From contig WTJX01000066.1 in the NCBI GenBank assembly GCA_011524675.1, positions 1 to 5,378 of the forward strand: a stretch of DNA of 5,378 nucleotides, written 5' to 3'. Every line of letters starts with the position of its first letter. The stretch's first letter is position 1. Under the pieces are notes generated by a model that had not been told where the DNA came from, ran no database searches, and was given only the letters and a program-made list of their open reading frames with translations. Of the stretch, positions 1 to 5,176 are shown one piece after another. This stretch comes from Cytophagales bacterium (GTDB taxonomy: Bacteria; Bacteroidota; Bacteroidia; Cytophagales; JAAEPT01). The position numbers and the translations under genes were made by a program.

Positions 1-4
1 TATA

Positions 5-556
5 TTAAGCTTCTGGAGATGCATCAGCCGCAGCCATGGCAGCGTTTAATTTTCCGATGCGCTCATCTATCATAAATAAAGCTAATTTGTCTTCTCCCAA
101 CAAGTCAAATAACTCTACGGCTCTTCTAGCTTTCATCTCTTCTTCTCTTTGCTCTTGTACAAACCATTGCATAAACTGCTCTGTACTATAGTCTTTTTCA
201 TTTTTCACTTTGTCCACAATGATGTTGATAGCCAAAGTAACCGTGATTTCACTGTCCAAAGAGATTTCAAAAATATCTTTTAGTGAAACAAAGTTCGCAT
301 TGATTAAGTCCACCGCAGGAGATACCGCTGTACCTCCCATATCATTGATATAGTGAAATATTTTCAGCATATGGGCTCTTTCTTCATCAGATTGAGCATA
401 AAAGTATTCGGCAGAGTTTTCATAGCCATGCGCATCGCACCATGAAGCCATAGCCAAATATTTTGCCGATGCCATAGCTTCTAGCGCTACCTGCTTATTT
501 AGTAATTCTTCTGTCTCTAAAGAAATTACAGTTCTCTTTCTCATTAAATCTTTCAT
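5..556 (-). CDS. ftnA: Non-haem ferritin (bacterial FtnA type)
   Basis: Iron-storage ferritin of 183 residues, expected to form a cytosolic 24-subunit shell that oxidises Fe(II) and stores it as a ferric mineral. Aligned by eye to E. coli FtnA, all main ferroxidase ligands are present: Glu26 (VALEAMAS), Glu59 and His62 (DEERAHM), Glu103, and Gln136 and Glu139 (FMQWFVQEQREEE). The spacing fits the four-helix bundle plus short C-terminal helix, and no haem-binding Met of the bacterioferritin kind stands out. The ATG at 556 gives the MKDL opening I associate with Bacteroidota ferritins; a second ATG at 544 would remove only four residues. There is no Shine-Dalgarno sequence. The start codon lies at the edge of a repeat shared with yidD (551-604). 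I see no Fur-like site. The short acidic, alanine-rich tail is the only variable part. The family call is secure; assignment to FtnA rather than another ferritin subtype is by motif only. Confidence 0.96.
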   Translation of the reverse strand: MKDLMRKRTVISLETEELLNKQVALEAMASAKYLAMASWCDAHGYENSAEYFYAQSDEERAHMLKIFHYINDMGGTAVSPAVDLINANFVSLKDIFEISLDSEITVTLAINIIVDKVKNEKDYSTEQFMQWFVQEQREEEMKARRAVELFDLLGEDKLALFMIDERIGKLNAAMAAADASPEA

Positions 557-604
557 GTGTTTAAAATGTGTTCAAGTGTTCTTGTATTCGAGTATTCAAG
601 TTGA
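551..604 (-). repeat. Leader repeat module, copy 1 (ferritin)
   Basis: On the minus strand this 54-nt stretch contains four tandem 8-bp units at 570-601 (units like ACTTGAAC, ACTTGAAT, ACTCGAAT, ACAAGAAC), then a 13-nt AT-rich spacer containing ATTTTAAA, then the ferritin start ATGAAA. It matches 4725-4779 on the other strand at about 51 of 55 aligned columns, with three substitutions and one single-base gap. The module replaces the place where a ribosome binding site would sit. Its function is unknown: it could be a leader, a protein-binding array or an interspersed repeat that ends at start codons. Confidence 0.9.
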
Positions 605-662
605 TAATAACCTAGTATTCAGTTAGTTATTATGTTTTTTTTATCATCACCTTGTGTGTTAG

Positions 663-704
663 ACTCAACTTTCAACTTTCAACTTTTAACGTTCAGCCTT
701 TAAC
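663..704 (-). repeat. Heptad array, GTTGAAA type, six units
   Basis: Read on the minus strand, six consecutive 7-bp units follow each other without a gap: GTTAAAG, GCTGAAC, GTTAAAA, GTTGAAA, GTTGAAA, GTTGAGT. The period is exact while the bases vary. It lies 58 bp upstream of the leader module of ferritin, in the same orientation as a GTTGAAT-type array upstream of yidD (4626-4660). Confidence 0.85.
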
Positions 705-711
705 CTGCTGG

Positions 712-724
712 TTTCATGTGTTTA
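712..724 (-). repeat. Fragment of leader module tail
   Basis: The 13 nt here are identical to 551-563: on the minus strand TAAACACATGAAA, the tail of the leader module including its ATG. The reading frame from this ATG stops after five codons (MKPAG), so no gene follows. Upstream of it, three heptads (728-748) stand where the 8-bp array sits in the full copies. It may be a relic or a chance echo of an AT-rich word. Confidence 0.5.
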
Positions 725-727
725 TAT

Positions 728-748
728 ACGTTTTAAGTTTTACGTTTA
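728..748 (-). repeat. Heptad array, three units
   Basis: On the minus strand the units are TAAACGT, AAAACTT and AAAACGT: three 7-bp units sharing AAACnT. It directly precedes the leader-tail fragment at 712-724. The array is short, so chance is possible, but it lies in a run of other 7-bp arrays. Confidence 0.55.
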
Positions 749-757
749 AGTATGTCT

Positions 758-792
758 TCGTAGTATCTAGTATTGAGTACTAAGTCTTTAGT
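758..792 (-). repeat. Heptad array, ACTnnnT type, five units
   Basis: On the minus strand five contiguous 7-bp units each begin with ACT: ACTAAAG, ACTTAGT, ACTCAAT, ACTAGAT, ACTACGA. The period is exact over 35 bp. A weaker continuation with four degenerate heptads (ATTTAAG, ATTAAGC, GTTAATG, ACTAACC on the plus strand) covers 802-829. Confidence 0.75.
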
Positions 793-890
793 ATAAAGTT
801 TATTTAAGATTAAGCGTTAATGACTAACCACTATCTCCCTTCATTTTTTAATTCTATAACGTTCAATCCTTCCCTCCACACAACACCTTT

Positions 891-911
891 CTTTAATCTT
901 TAATCCTTAAT
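891..911 (+). repeat. Heptad array, CTTTAAT type, three units
   Basis: Three contiguous plus-strand units CTTTAAT, CTTTAAT, CCTTAAT, followed by a decayed unit CTTTTCC. It has the same 7-bp period as the neighbouring arrays with a different consensus. Confidence 0.65.
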
Positions 912-1126
912 CTTTTCCTCTTTCGTGGAATGAAATCCCGCTGCATATGACTTTGTATAATTACTTTTCAAAATATCTCCCCAGCTTCCGCATGTTGGAT
1001 GTTTCTACTACAAACATAACACAGCCTAAATTAATAAGTTCTACTAGCTTTAAATTTAGAATCAGTATGTATAAAAATAAGGACTGTACCTAGAAATAAT
1101 GTATAGTAAAGCGAAAGCTAATTGGT

Positions 1127-1172
1127 ATCAAGAATCAAGAGAATGAAAGCATTATTCTTTGTACCTTGTACT
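1127..1172 (+). repeat. Two short heptad pairs
   Basis: ATCAAGA occurs twice in tandem at 1127-1140, and TTGTACC/TTGTACT at 1159-1172. Each is only two units, so alone neither is remarkable. They are recorded because they share the 7-bp period of the longer arrays in the same gap, and lie 60-105 bp before trmN6. Confidence 0.4.
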
Positions 1173-1232
1173 TAATATAGGTTAGTATGATTCGATGCAA
1201 ACTAGCTTTTTATACCACAAGATTTCATTATC

Positions 1233-1958
1233 ATGTCTCAACCATTTCATTTTAAGCAATTTAGTGTTTCGCAAGATAAATGTGCCATGAAAGTAGGTAC
1301 AGATGGTGTATTGCTTGGAGCGTGGGCTAGTAGTCCTAGCGTTCCTAATAGCATATTAGATATAGGAGCAGGTAGTGGACTTATTAGTCTGATGATGGCG
1401 CAAAGATTCAGTACAGTGAGCATAGATGCTGTAGAGATAGATCATGCTGCTTATACTCAAGCGAGGGATAATTTTTTAGCATCACCTTGGAGTAAAAGGT
1501 TAACTTGTGTTTGTATGTCTTTTCAAACATTTTGCGCTAAGCAAAAAGAAAAGTATAGTTTTATAGTCAGTAATCCACCATTCTTTGCTAATGGACAAAA
1601 GACAGTAAGCAAAGAGAGAAATCAAGCGAGATTTGAAGCTTCTTTACCTTTTCAAGAGTTGTTATATGGCGTAAGTAGCCTACTGGTAGATAAGGGAGTT
1701 TTCTGTGTGATTATCCCTTTTGACCAAGAAGAGTTGTTTCTTAGCGTGGCTAAAACGAATGGATTAATCCCCATAAGGATCACTAGAACGAAGGGAAATA
1801 AGAATGCTCCTATCAAAAGAAGCCTTTTGCAATTGACTCTAGAAAATGGGAATATTATAGATCAACTACAAGAAGATGTGATCATACTAGAAAAGGAGCG
1901 TCATGAATATACAGATGAGTACAAACAAATGGTAAAAGCCTTTTATTTGAAACTATAG
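1233..1958 (+). CDS. trmN6: tRNA1(Val) (adenine(37)-N6)-methyltransferase
   Basis: This 241-residue cytosolic enzyme is expected to transfer a methyl group from S-adenosylmethionine to N6 of A37, next to the anticodon of tRNA1(Val), as E. coli YfiC/TrmN6 does. The order of motifs is that of the family: MKVGTDGVLLGAW at residues 19-31, the SAM-binding glycine loop LDIGAGSG at 42-49, the acidic VEID at 67-70, and the N6-adenine methyltransferase catalytic motif NPPF at 114-117. The C-terminus (ERHEYTDEYK near 222-231) is of the kind I know from Bacteroidota versions. The ATG at 1233 places MSQPFHFKQF just before the first motif, as in the family, and no ribosome binding site is visible. Upstream lies a long repeat-rich gap shared with ferritin; downstream it converges on tex. 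The substrate is inferred from family membership, and a related N6-adenine methyltransferase acting on another RNA cannot be ruled out from motifs alone. Confidence 0.93.
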   Translation: MSQPFHFKQFSVSQDKCAMKVGTDGVLLGAWASSPSVPNSILDIGAGSGLISLMMAQRFSTVSIDAVEIDHAAYTQARDNFLASPWSKRLTCVCMSFQTFCAKQKEKYSFIVSNPPFFANGQKTVSKERNQARFEASLPFQELLYGVSSLLVDKGVFCVIIPFDQEELFLSVAKTNGLIPIRITRTKGNKNAPIKRSLLQLTLENGNIIDQLQEDVIILEKERHEYTDEYKQMVKAFYLKL

Positions 1959-1968
1959 TGAAGCCAAT

Positions 1969-2005
1969 CTAATAAGCTTTTAGGTATTAGCACTTAGCTT
2001 TTTTT
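1969..2005 (+). terminator. Possible weak terminator of trmN6
   Basis: It begins 10 nt after the trmN6 stop. AAGCT (1974-1978) can pair with AGCTT (1996-2000) and is followed by a T run ending at 2005. A competing stem CTAATA (1969-1974) / TATTAG (1985-1990) uses the same bases. The loop is long (17 nt) and the stem short, so this is a weak candidate. Confidence 0.35.
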
Positions 2006-2023
2006 GAAAATAGTCAACAATTT

Positions 2024-2051
2024 ATGGACTATTGACCATTGATTATGGACT
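2024..2051 (+). repeat. Heptad array, ATGGACT/ATTGACC type, four units
   Basis: Four contiguous 7-bp units: ATGGACT, ATTGACC, ATTGATT, ATGGACT. Two more degenerate heptads (ATAGTCA, ACAATTT) extend it leftwards to 2010. It lies in the convergent gap between trmN6 and tex, where no promoter is needed, so these arrays are not confined to upstream regions. Confidence 0.7.
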
Positions 2052-2087
2052 TATTATTAAAAAAAAGCTATATGCTATTCAGCGCAA

Positions 2088-2115
2088 CCCGCTAAAGGCT
2101 TAAAGCTTTAGCGGG
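2088..2115. terminator. Perfect 10-bp palindrome, candidate terminator
   Basis: CCCGCTAAAG (2088-2097) pairs perfectly with CTTTAGCGGG (2106-2115) around an 8-nt loop. CAG (2080-2082) and CTG (2115-2118 region) could add base pairs across a small internal loop. It lies between the convergent ends of trmN6 and tex. No T run adjoins it on either side; on the minus strand a run of eight T follows about 20 nt later. It could end or protect both transcripts, or be a dispersed palindromic repeat. Confidence 0.55.
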
Positions 2116-2150
2116 CTGATCAAAAGTCGAGAAAAACTAAAACGAAATGC

Positions 2151-2190
2151 TTGGTTTACCGAAGGCATAAGAACCAATATCCAATGCCTT
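2151..2190. other. Interlocking inverted repeats after tex
   Basis: AAGGCAT (2162-2168) pairs with ATGCCTT (2184-2190), and TTGGTT (2151-2156) pairs with AACCAA (2172-2177). The two stems interleave, so they are either alternatives or a pseudoknot-like fold in the 3' end of the tex transcript. No U run follows, so this is not a standard terminator. Confidence 0.35.
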
Positions 2191-2193
2191 GCA

Positions 2194-4452
2194 CTAACTC
2201 CACAAGCCTTTTAGCTTACCAAGTTTAGCTTGGAAGTCATCTTGATATTCTTCTTTCTTTTGTGTTCTTTTATTAGAACCGTTAGACCTAGAAGATTTAC
2301 CTTTAGAACGTGAAGCGTTTTGCTGTTCTTCTTTCATAGAAAGAGAAATACGCTTTCTATCCACATCTACCTCTAGCACAGTAACCATCACTTTCTGTTG
2401 TACTTTGACCACTTGACTAGGATCGGAAACAAAAGTATTAGCTAAAGCACTGATGTGTACCAAGCCATCTTGGTGTACGCCTATATCTACAAAAGCACCA
2501 AATTTTGTTACATTGGTTACAATTCCTGGTAGCCTCATGCCTTCTCTCAAATCAGAGATCTCATTTACACCTTCCATAAACTGAAAAGCTTCAAAAGATT
2601 TTCTAGGGTCTCTACCTGGCTTTTCGAGTTCGTTTAAGATGTCCTTCAATGTAGGTAGCCCCACTTCGTCAGTAACATAGTTGTTTAGCTTTATTTGGCT
2701 TCTTTTACTTGTGTCAGACATTAATTCTTGCACATTACAGCCTAAATCTTTTGCCATTTGCTCCACGATATGATAACTCTCAGGGTGTACAGCACTGTGG
2801 TCCAAAGGATTATTTGCGCCTCTGATGCGTAAAAAACCTGCGGCTTGCTCAAACGCTTTTTCTCCCATGCGAGGGACTTTTTTTAGTTCTTTTCTAGTCT
2901 TGAAAGGTCCGTTTTCGTTTCGGTAGGTGATGATGTTTTCTGCTAACTGTGGACCTAAACCAGAGACATAGGTAAGTAGCTGTTTACTAGCGGTATTCAT
3001 TTCTACACCTACAGCATTCACACAAGAAGATACCACTTCATCAAGTGAAGTCTTTAGACCGTTTTGGTCCACATCGTGTTGATACTGCCCTACACCAATA
3101 GACTTAGGGTCAAGTTTTACAAGTTCTGCCAGAGGGTCAGCTAATCTGCGACCTATGGATACAGCTCCTCTTACTGTAACATCATGGTCTGGGAATTCTT
3201 CTCTAGCAACTTCCGATGCGGAGTATATAGAAGCACCACTTTCGTTTACAGAGATGATCTGTATCTCAGAAGGTAGTTTTAGGTCTCGTAGAAAGCTTTC
3301 AGTTTCTCTACTCGCAGTACCATTCCCCACAGCTATAGCTTCAATGCCATGTATATCTACCAAATGTTTTACCATAGCTCCAGATTCAGCTACTTTTTTC
3401 TGTGGTTCATTTGGGAAGATGGCTAAATGGTCTAACAGTTTTCCTTGTTTGTCTAGGGCGGCTACTTTACAGCCCGTTCTAAAGCCTGGGTCAACGGCAA
3501 GTATTGCCTTTTGTCCTAAAGGAGAGGCAAGTAATAGTTCTCTTAGGTTTTCTGCGAATACAGTGATAGCTTCTTCGTCCGCCTTCTTTTTTGAACTCAA
3601 ACGAAATTCAGTTTCAATCGATGGTTTGATTAAGCGTTTATAAGCATCCTCTATGGCGAGTTCTACCTGTGCTGCTGAGCTAGTATTTGAGTTAATGACT
3701 TGTTTTTCGATAAGCTGGATAGCTTCTTCTTTTTCGGGCGATATATCCATCATGAGGAACAATTCTTTTTCACCTCTACGCATAGCCAAAACACGGTGAG
3801 AAGGAGCTTTTTTGAGGTTTTCGTCCCATTCAAAGTAGTCTTTGTATTTTTCAGCCTCCTTTTCTTTTCCTTTTAATACTCTTGTAGAGATGACAGCCTT
3901 TTCAGAAAATAACTTACGCGTAATTTCCCTTACATGCTTGTCTTCATTCACGACCTCCGCAATGATGTGTCTCGCACCTTGTAGCGCTTCTTCTACAGTG
4001 TTTACTTCCTTGCTTTTGTCCACATATTTCAATGCCTCAGCCTCTACATCGATATTTTTTTGTTCAAATATCACTTTTGCCAAAGGCTCAAGACCTTTCT
4101 CTTTGGCAATAGTAGCCTTTGTTCTTCTTTTTGGTTTGTAAGGAAGGTACAAATCCTCTAGCTCAGTAATAGTTTCAGCAGCATTTATTTTCTTCTCTAA
4201 AGCAGGAGTGAGCTTTTTTTGCTCTTTGATAGATTTGAGAATAGCTTCCCTTCTTTTGTCAGTATCTCTTAGCTTTTGTGCTAAATCTCTGATCTTGGTA
4301 ATCTCTACTTCATCAAGACTACCCGTTCGCTCTTTACGATAACGAGAAATGAAAGGTACTGTAGCTCCTTCGTCTAGCAACTCTAAGGTAGCGTTGACAT
4401 TTTTTTCGGCAAGAGACAACTCTTGAGCAATTTTTTGAATATGGATTAACAT
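2194..4452 (-). CDS. tex: Tex, S1-domain RNA-binding transcription accessory protein
   Basis: Tex is a conserved cytosolic nucleic-acid-binding protein linked to transcription and RNA stability; it is the bacterial relative of eukaryotic Spt6. The 752 residues show the usual domain order: helical Tex N-terminal region (about 1-190, with LLDEGATVPFISRYRKE and LYLPYKPKRRT), a YqgF/RuvC-like domain (about 315-445, with AVDPGFRTG, VGNGTASRE and RRLADPLAEL), helix-hairpin-helix repeats (about 486-545, with VSGLGPQLAENI and VPRMGEKAFEQ), and an S1 RNA-binding domain (about 640-707, with VTKFGAFVDIG and GLVHIS). A Ser/Lys/Arg-rich linker (about 713-733) then leads to a conserved-looking end, KLGKLKGLWS. 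I place the start at the ATG at 4452 because MLIHIQKIAQEL aligns with the E. coli Tex N-terminus; a TTG at 4482 in frame would add ten residues that do not look like the family. No Shine-Dalgarno is seen. It is a single-gene unit, converging on trmN6 and diverging from yidD. Its molecular role in this organism is inferred. Confidence 0.96.
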   Translation of the reverse strand: MLIHIQKIAQELSLAEKNVNATLELLDEGATVPFISRYRKERTGSLDEVEITKIRDLAQKLRDTDKRREAILKSIKEQKKLTPALEKKINAAETITELEDLYLPYKPKRRTKATIAKEKGLEPLAKVIFEQKNIDVEAEALKYVDKSKEVNTVEEALQGARHIIAEVVNEDKHVREITRKLFSEKAVISTRVLKGKEKEAEKYKDYFEWDENLKKAPSHRVLAMRRGEKELFLMMDISPEKEEAIQLIEKQVINSNTSSAAQVELAIEDAYKRLIKPSIETEFRLSSKKKADEEAITVFAENLRELLLASPLGQKAILAVDPGFRTGCKVAALDKQGKLLDHLAIFPNEPQKKVAESGAMVKHLVDIHGIEAIAVGNGTASRETESFLRDLKLPSEIQIISVNESGASIYSASEVAREEFPDHDVTVRGAVSIGRRLADPLAELVKLDPKSIGVGQYQHDVDQNGLKTSLDEVVSSCVNAVGVEMNTASKQLLTYVSGLGPQLAENIITYRNENGPFKTRKELKKVPRMGEKAFEQAAGFLRIRGANNPLDHSAVHPESYHIVEQMAKDLGCNVQELMSDTSKRSQIKLNNYVTDEVGLPTLKDILNELEKPGRDPRKSFEAFQFMEGVNEISDLREGMRLPGIVTNVTKFGAFVDIGVHQDGLVHISALANTFVSDPSQVVKVQQKVMVTVLEVDVDRKRISLSMKEEQQNASRSKGKSSRSNGSNKRTQKKEEYQDDFQAKLGKLKGLWS

Positions 4453-4544
4453 AGGTGATTTTGATTCAAAACGAGTTTTCAAACTTACGCTAGATCGTCA
4501 AATAAGGCAATAAAAAACTAATGGAGTTATGCACAAAAAAGACA

Positions 4545-4575
4545 CAAATAGATATCATACCCAATTAGTCAAAAA
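4545..4575 (-). promoter_or_regulatory. Candidate promoter of tex
   Basis: On the minus strand TCTATTTG (4545-4552) differs by one base from the Bacteroidota -7 consensus TAnnTTTG, and TTTTTG (4570-4575) lies 17 nt upstream, near where the -33 TTG element belongs. This gives a leader of roughly 85-95 nt before the tex ATG. The match is imperfect and the region is AT-rich. Confidence 0.3.
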
Positions 4576-4625
4576 TAATCTTTTTGAAAACAAGAATAGA
4601 AGTCTTACCTTCATGAATAGTTAAG

Positions 4626-4660
4626 GTTGAATGTCAAAGGTGAAAGGTTGAGCGTTAAAC
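4626..4660 (+). repeat. Heptad array, GTTGAAT type, five units
   Basis: Five contiguous 7-bp units on the plus strand: GTTGAAT, GTCAAAG, GTGAAAG, GTTGAGC, GTTAAAC. The consensus resembles the array upstream of ferritin (663-704), and it stands in the same place relative to its gene: 64 bp before the leader module here, 58 bp there. Confidence 0.8.
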
Positions 4661-4724
4661 ATTATTGCATTTAGCTCACAAGGGAATGATTAAAAATACT
4701 CAAACCTCATTGCGCAAAGCTTTT

Positions 4725-4779
4725 TCAACTTGAACACTTGAATACACGAACACTTGAACACATTTTAAACCACATGAAA
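4725..4779 (+). repeat. Leader repeat module, copy 2 (yidD)
   Basis: Four tandem 8-bp units at 4728-4759 (ACTTGAAC, ACTTGAAT, ACACGAAC, ACTTGAAC) are followed by a 14-nt spacer containing ATTTTAAACC and then the yidD start ATGAAA. It is about 93% identical to 551-604 on the opposite strand, and both copies end at the sixth base of a coding region. The lack of a ribosome binding site suggests the spacer, or an unstructured AT-rich leader, serves initiation in both cases. Confidence 0.9.
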
Positions 4780-5031
4780 CTCATACGTATATTTTTCATT
4801 GTCTTAGTCCGTGTATATCAATACTGTATTTCTCCTCTTTTACCACGTGGTTGCAGACATGAGCCTACGTGTTCCCAATATACTATAGAAGCGATACAGG
4901 AATGGGGAGCATTCAAAGGGGTGTGGTTAGGTATGAAAAGAATAGGGAAGTGTCATCCGTGGGGTACATCGGGTTATGATCCTGTACCTAAAAAAAATGG
5001 GCAGTGTAGTTGTAGGCCTAAAGATAATTAA
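4774..5031 (+). CDS. yidD: YidD, membrane protein insertion efficiency factor
   Basis: YidD is a small peripheral inner-membrane protein that assists YidC-dependent insertion of membrane proteins. The 85 residues carry the family pattern throughout: a hydrophobic, amphipathic N-terminus (MKLIRIFFIVLVRVYQYCISPLL cut into IRIFFIVLV and YQYCISP), then GCRHEPTCSQY (about residues 26-36), KGVWLGMKRIGKCHPW (about 48-63), and SGYDPVP (about 66-72). The conserved cysteines at the PTCS and KCHPW motifs are present; an additional Cys pair lies in the tail (CSC). The start is the ATG at 4774. An in-frame TTG at 4738 falls inside the 8-bp repeat and would add twelve repeat-encoded residues, so it is rejected. 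In many bacteria yidD sits with rnpA and yidC; here it stands alone between tex and an OmpA-family gene. Upstream repeats match those of ferritin. Confidence 0.96.
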   Translation: MKLIRIFFIVLVRVYQYCISPLLPRGCRHEPTCSQYTIEAIQEWGAFKGVWLGMKRIGKCHPWGTSGYDPVPKKNGQCSCRPKDN

Positions 5032-5109
5032 CTCTGAAGTTTCATCTGATTAACTGTTTAAAGTTAGTGTACATAGTTTTATCAAAAAATAGCTATTCTT
5101 ACATCTCTC

Positions 5110-5148
5110 AAAAAAAAAAAGGGGAAAAGCATGATGAATACTGTTCCC
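5110..5148 (-). terminator. Intrinsic terminator of the OmpA-family gene
   Basis: On the minus strand GGGAA (5144-5148) pairs with TTCCC (5122-5126), and AGTAT (5138-5142) pairs with ATGCT (5128-5132) through one G-U wobble, with one mismatch between the two helices and a 5-nt loop. A run of eleven T (5120-5110) follows after one C. It starts 28 nt after the stop at 5177. On the plus strand the wobble becomes a C-A mismatch and the T run is poor, so the structure favours the minus transcript, though it may also help end yidD. Confidence 0.8.
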
Positions 5149-5176
5149 TTCTTTAAATTTTATTGTCTTACTTCTT

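Larger units (their letters stand above)
557..1232. other. Divergent intergenic region ftnA / trmN6
   Basis: This 676-bp gap separates ferritin (minus) and trmN6 (plus). About its first half (557-911) is a patchwork of 7- and 8-bp degenerate tandem repeats, listed separately. The second half (about 912-1232) is AT-rich and mostly featureless: two short heptad pairs near 1127-1172, a small GAAA-loop hairpin at 1110-1119 (AGC/GCT stem) and the word ACTAGCTTT twice (1043, 1201). I found no tRNA, no convincing protein gene and no clean Bacteroidota promoter (TAnnTTTG). A near match TATTCTTTG at 1153-1161 has one base too many in the spacer. Confidence 0.6.
4453..4773. other. Divergent intergenic region tex / yidD
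   Basis: This 321-bp gap contains the possible tex promoter on the minus strand, then a GTTGAAT-type heptad array (4626-4660) and the leader module of yidD. Between about 4661 and 4724 nothing recognisable is seen, and there is no clear yidD promoter of TAnnTTTG form. Confidence 0.5.

Noticed and set aside
570..601. CRISPR array
   Set aside because: The repeat units are 8 bp in direct tandem with no spacers, and no cas gene is present.
1144..1176. Ten-codon frame beginning ATGAAAGCA before trmN6, considered as a leader peptide
   Set aside because: It has no ribosome binding site, no run of regulatory codons and no attenuator-like pairing that I can see, and it overlaps a heptad pair.
912..1232. 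Possible riboswitch or small RNA before trmN6
   Set aside because: Only a three-base-pair hairpin with a GAAA loop and scattered short complementary words are visible; no known aptamer core or terminator is present.
3155..3643. Open frame of 162 codons on the plus strand inside tex
   Set aside because: It is antisense to the YqgF-like region of tex, its translation has no recognisable motif and is rich in Ser/Phe as expected for a shadow frame.
3842..4141. Open frame of 99 codons on the plus strand inside tex
   Set aside because: It lies antisense to the Tex N-terminal region; its Ser/Phe-rich translation mirrors Lys/Glu-rich coding on the other strand.
4738..4773. Twelve-residue N-terminal extension of yidD from a TTG
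   Set aside because: The extension is encoded by the 8-bp repeat, and YidD proteins begin close to the hydrophobic segment that starts at the ATG at 4774.
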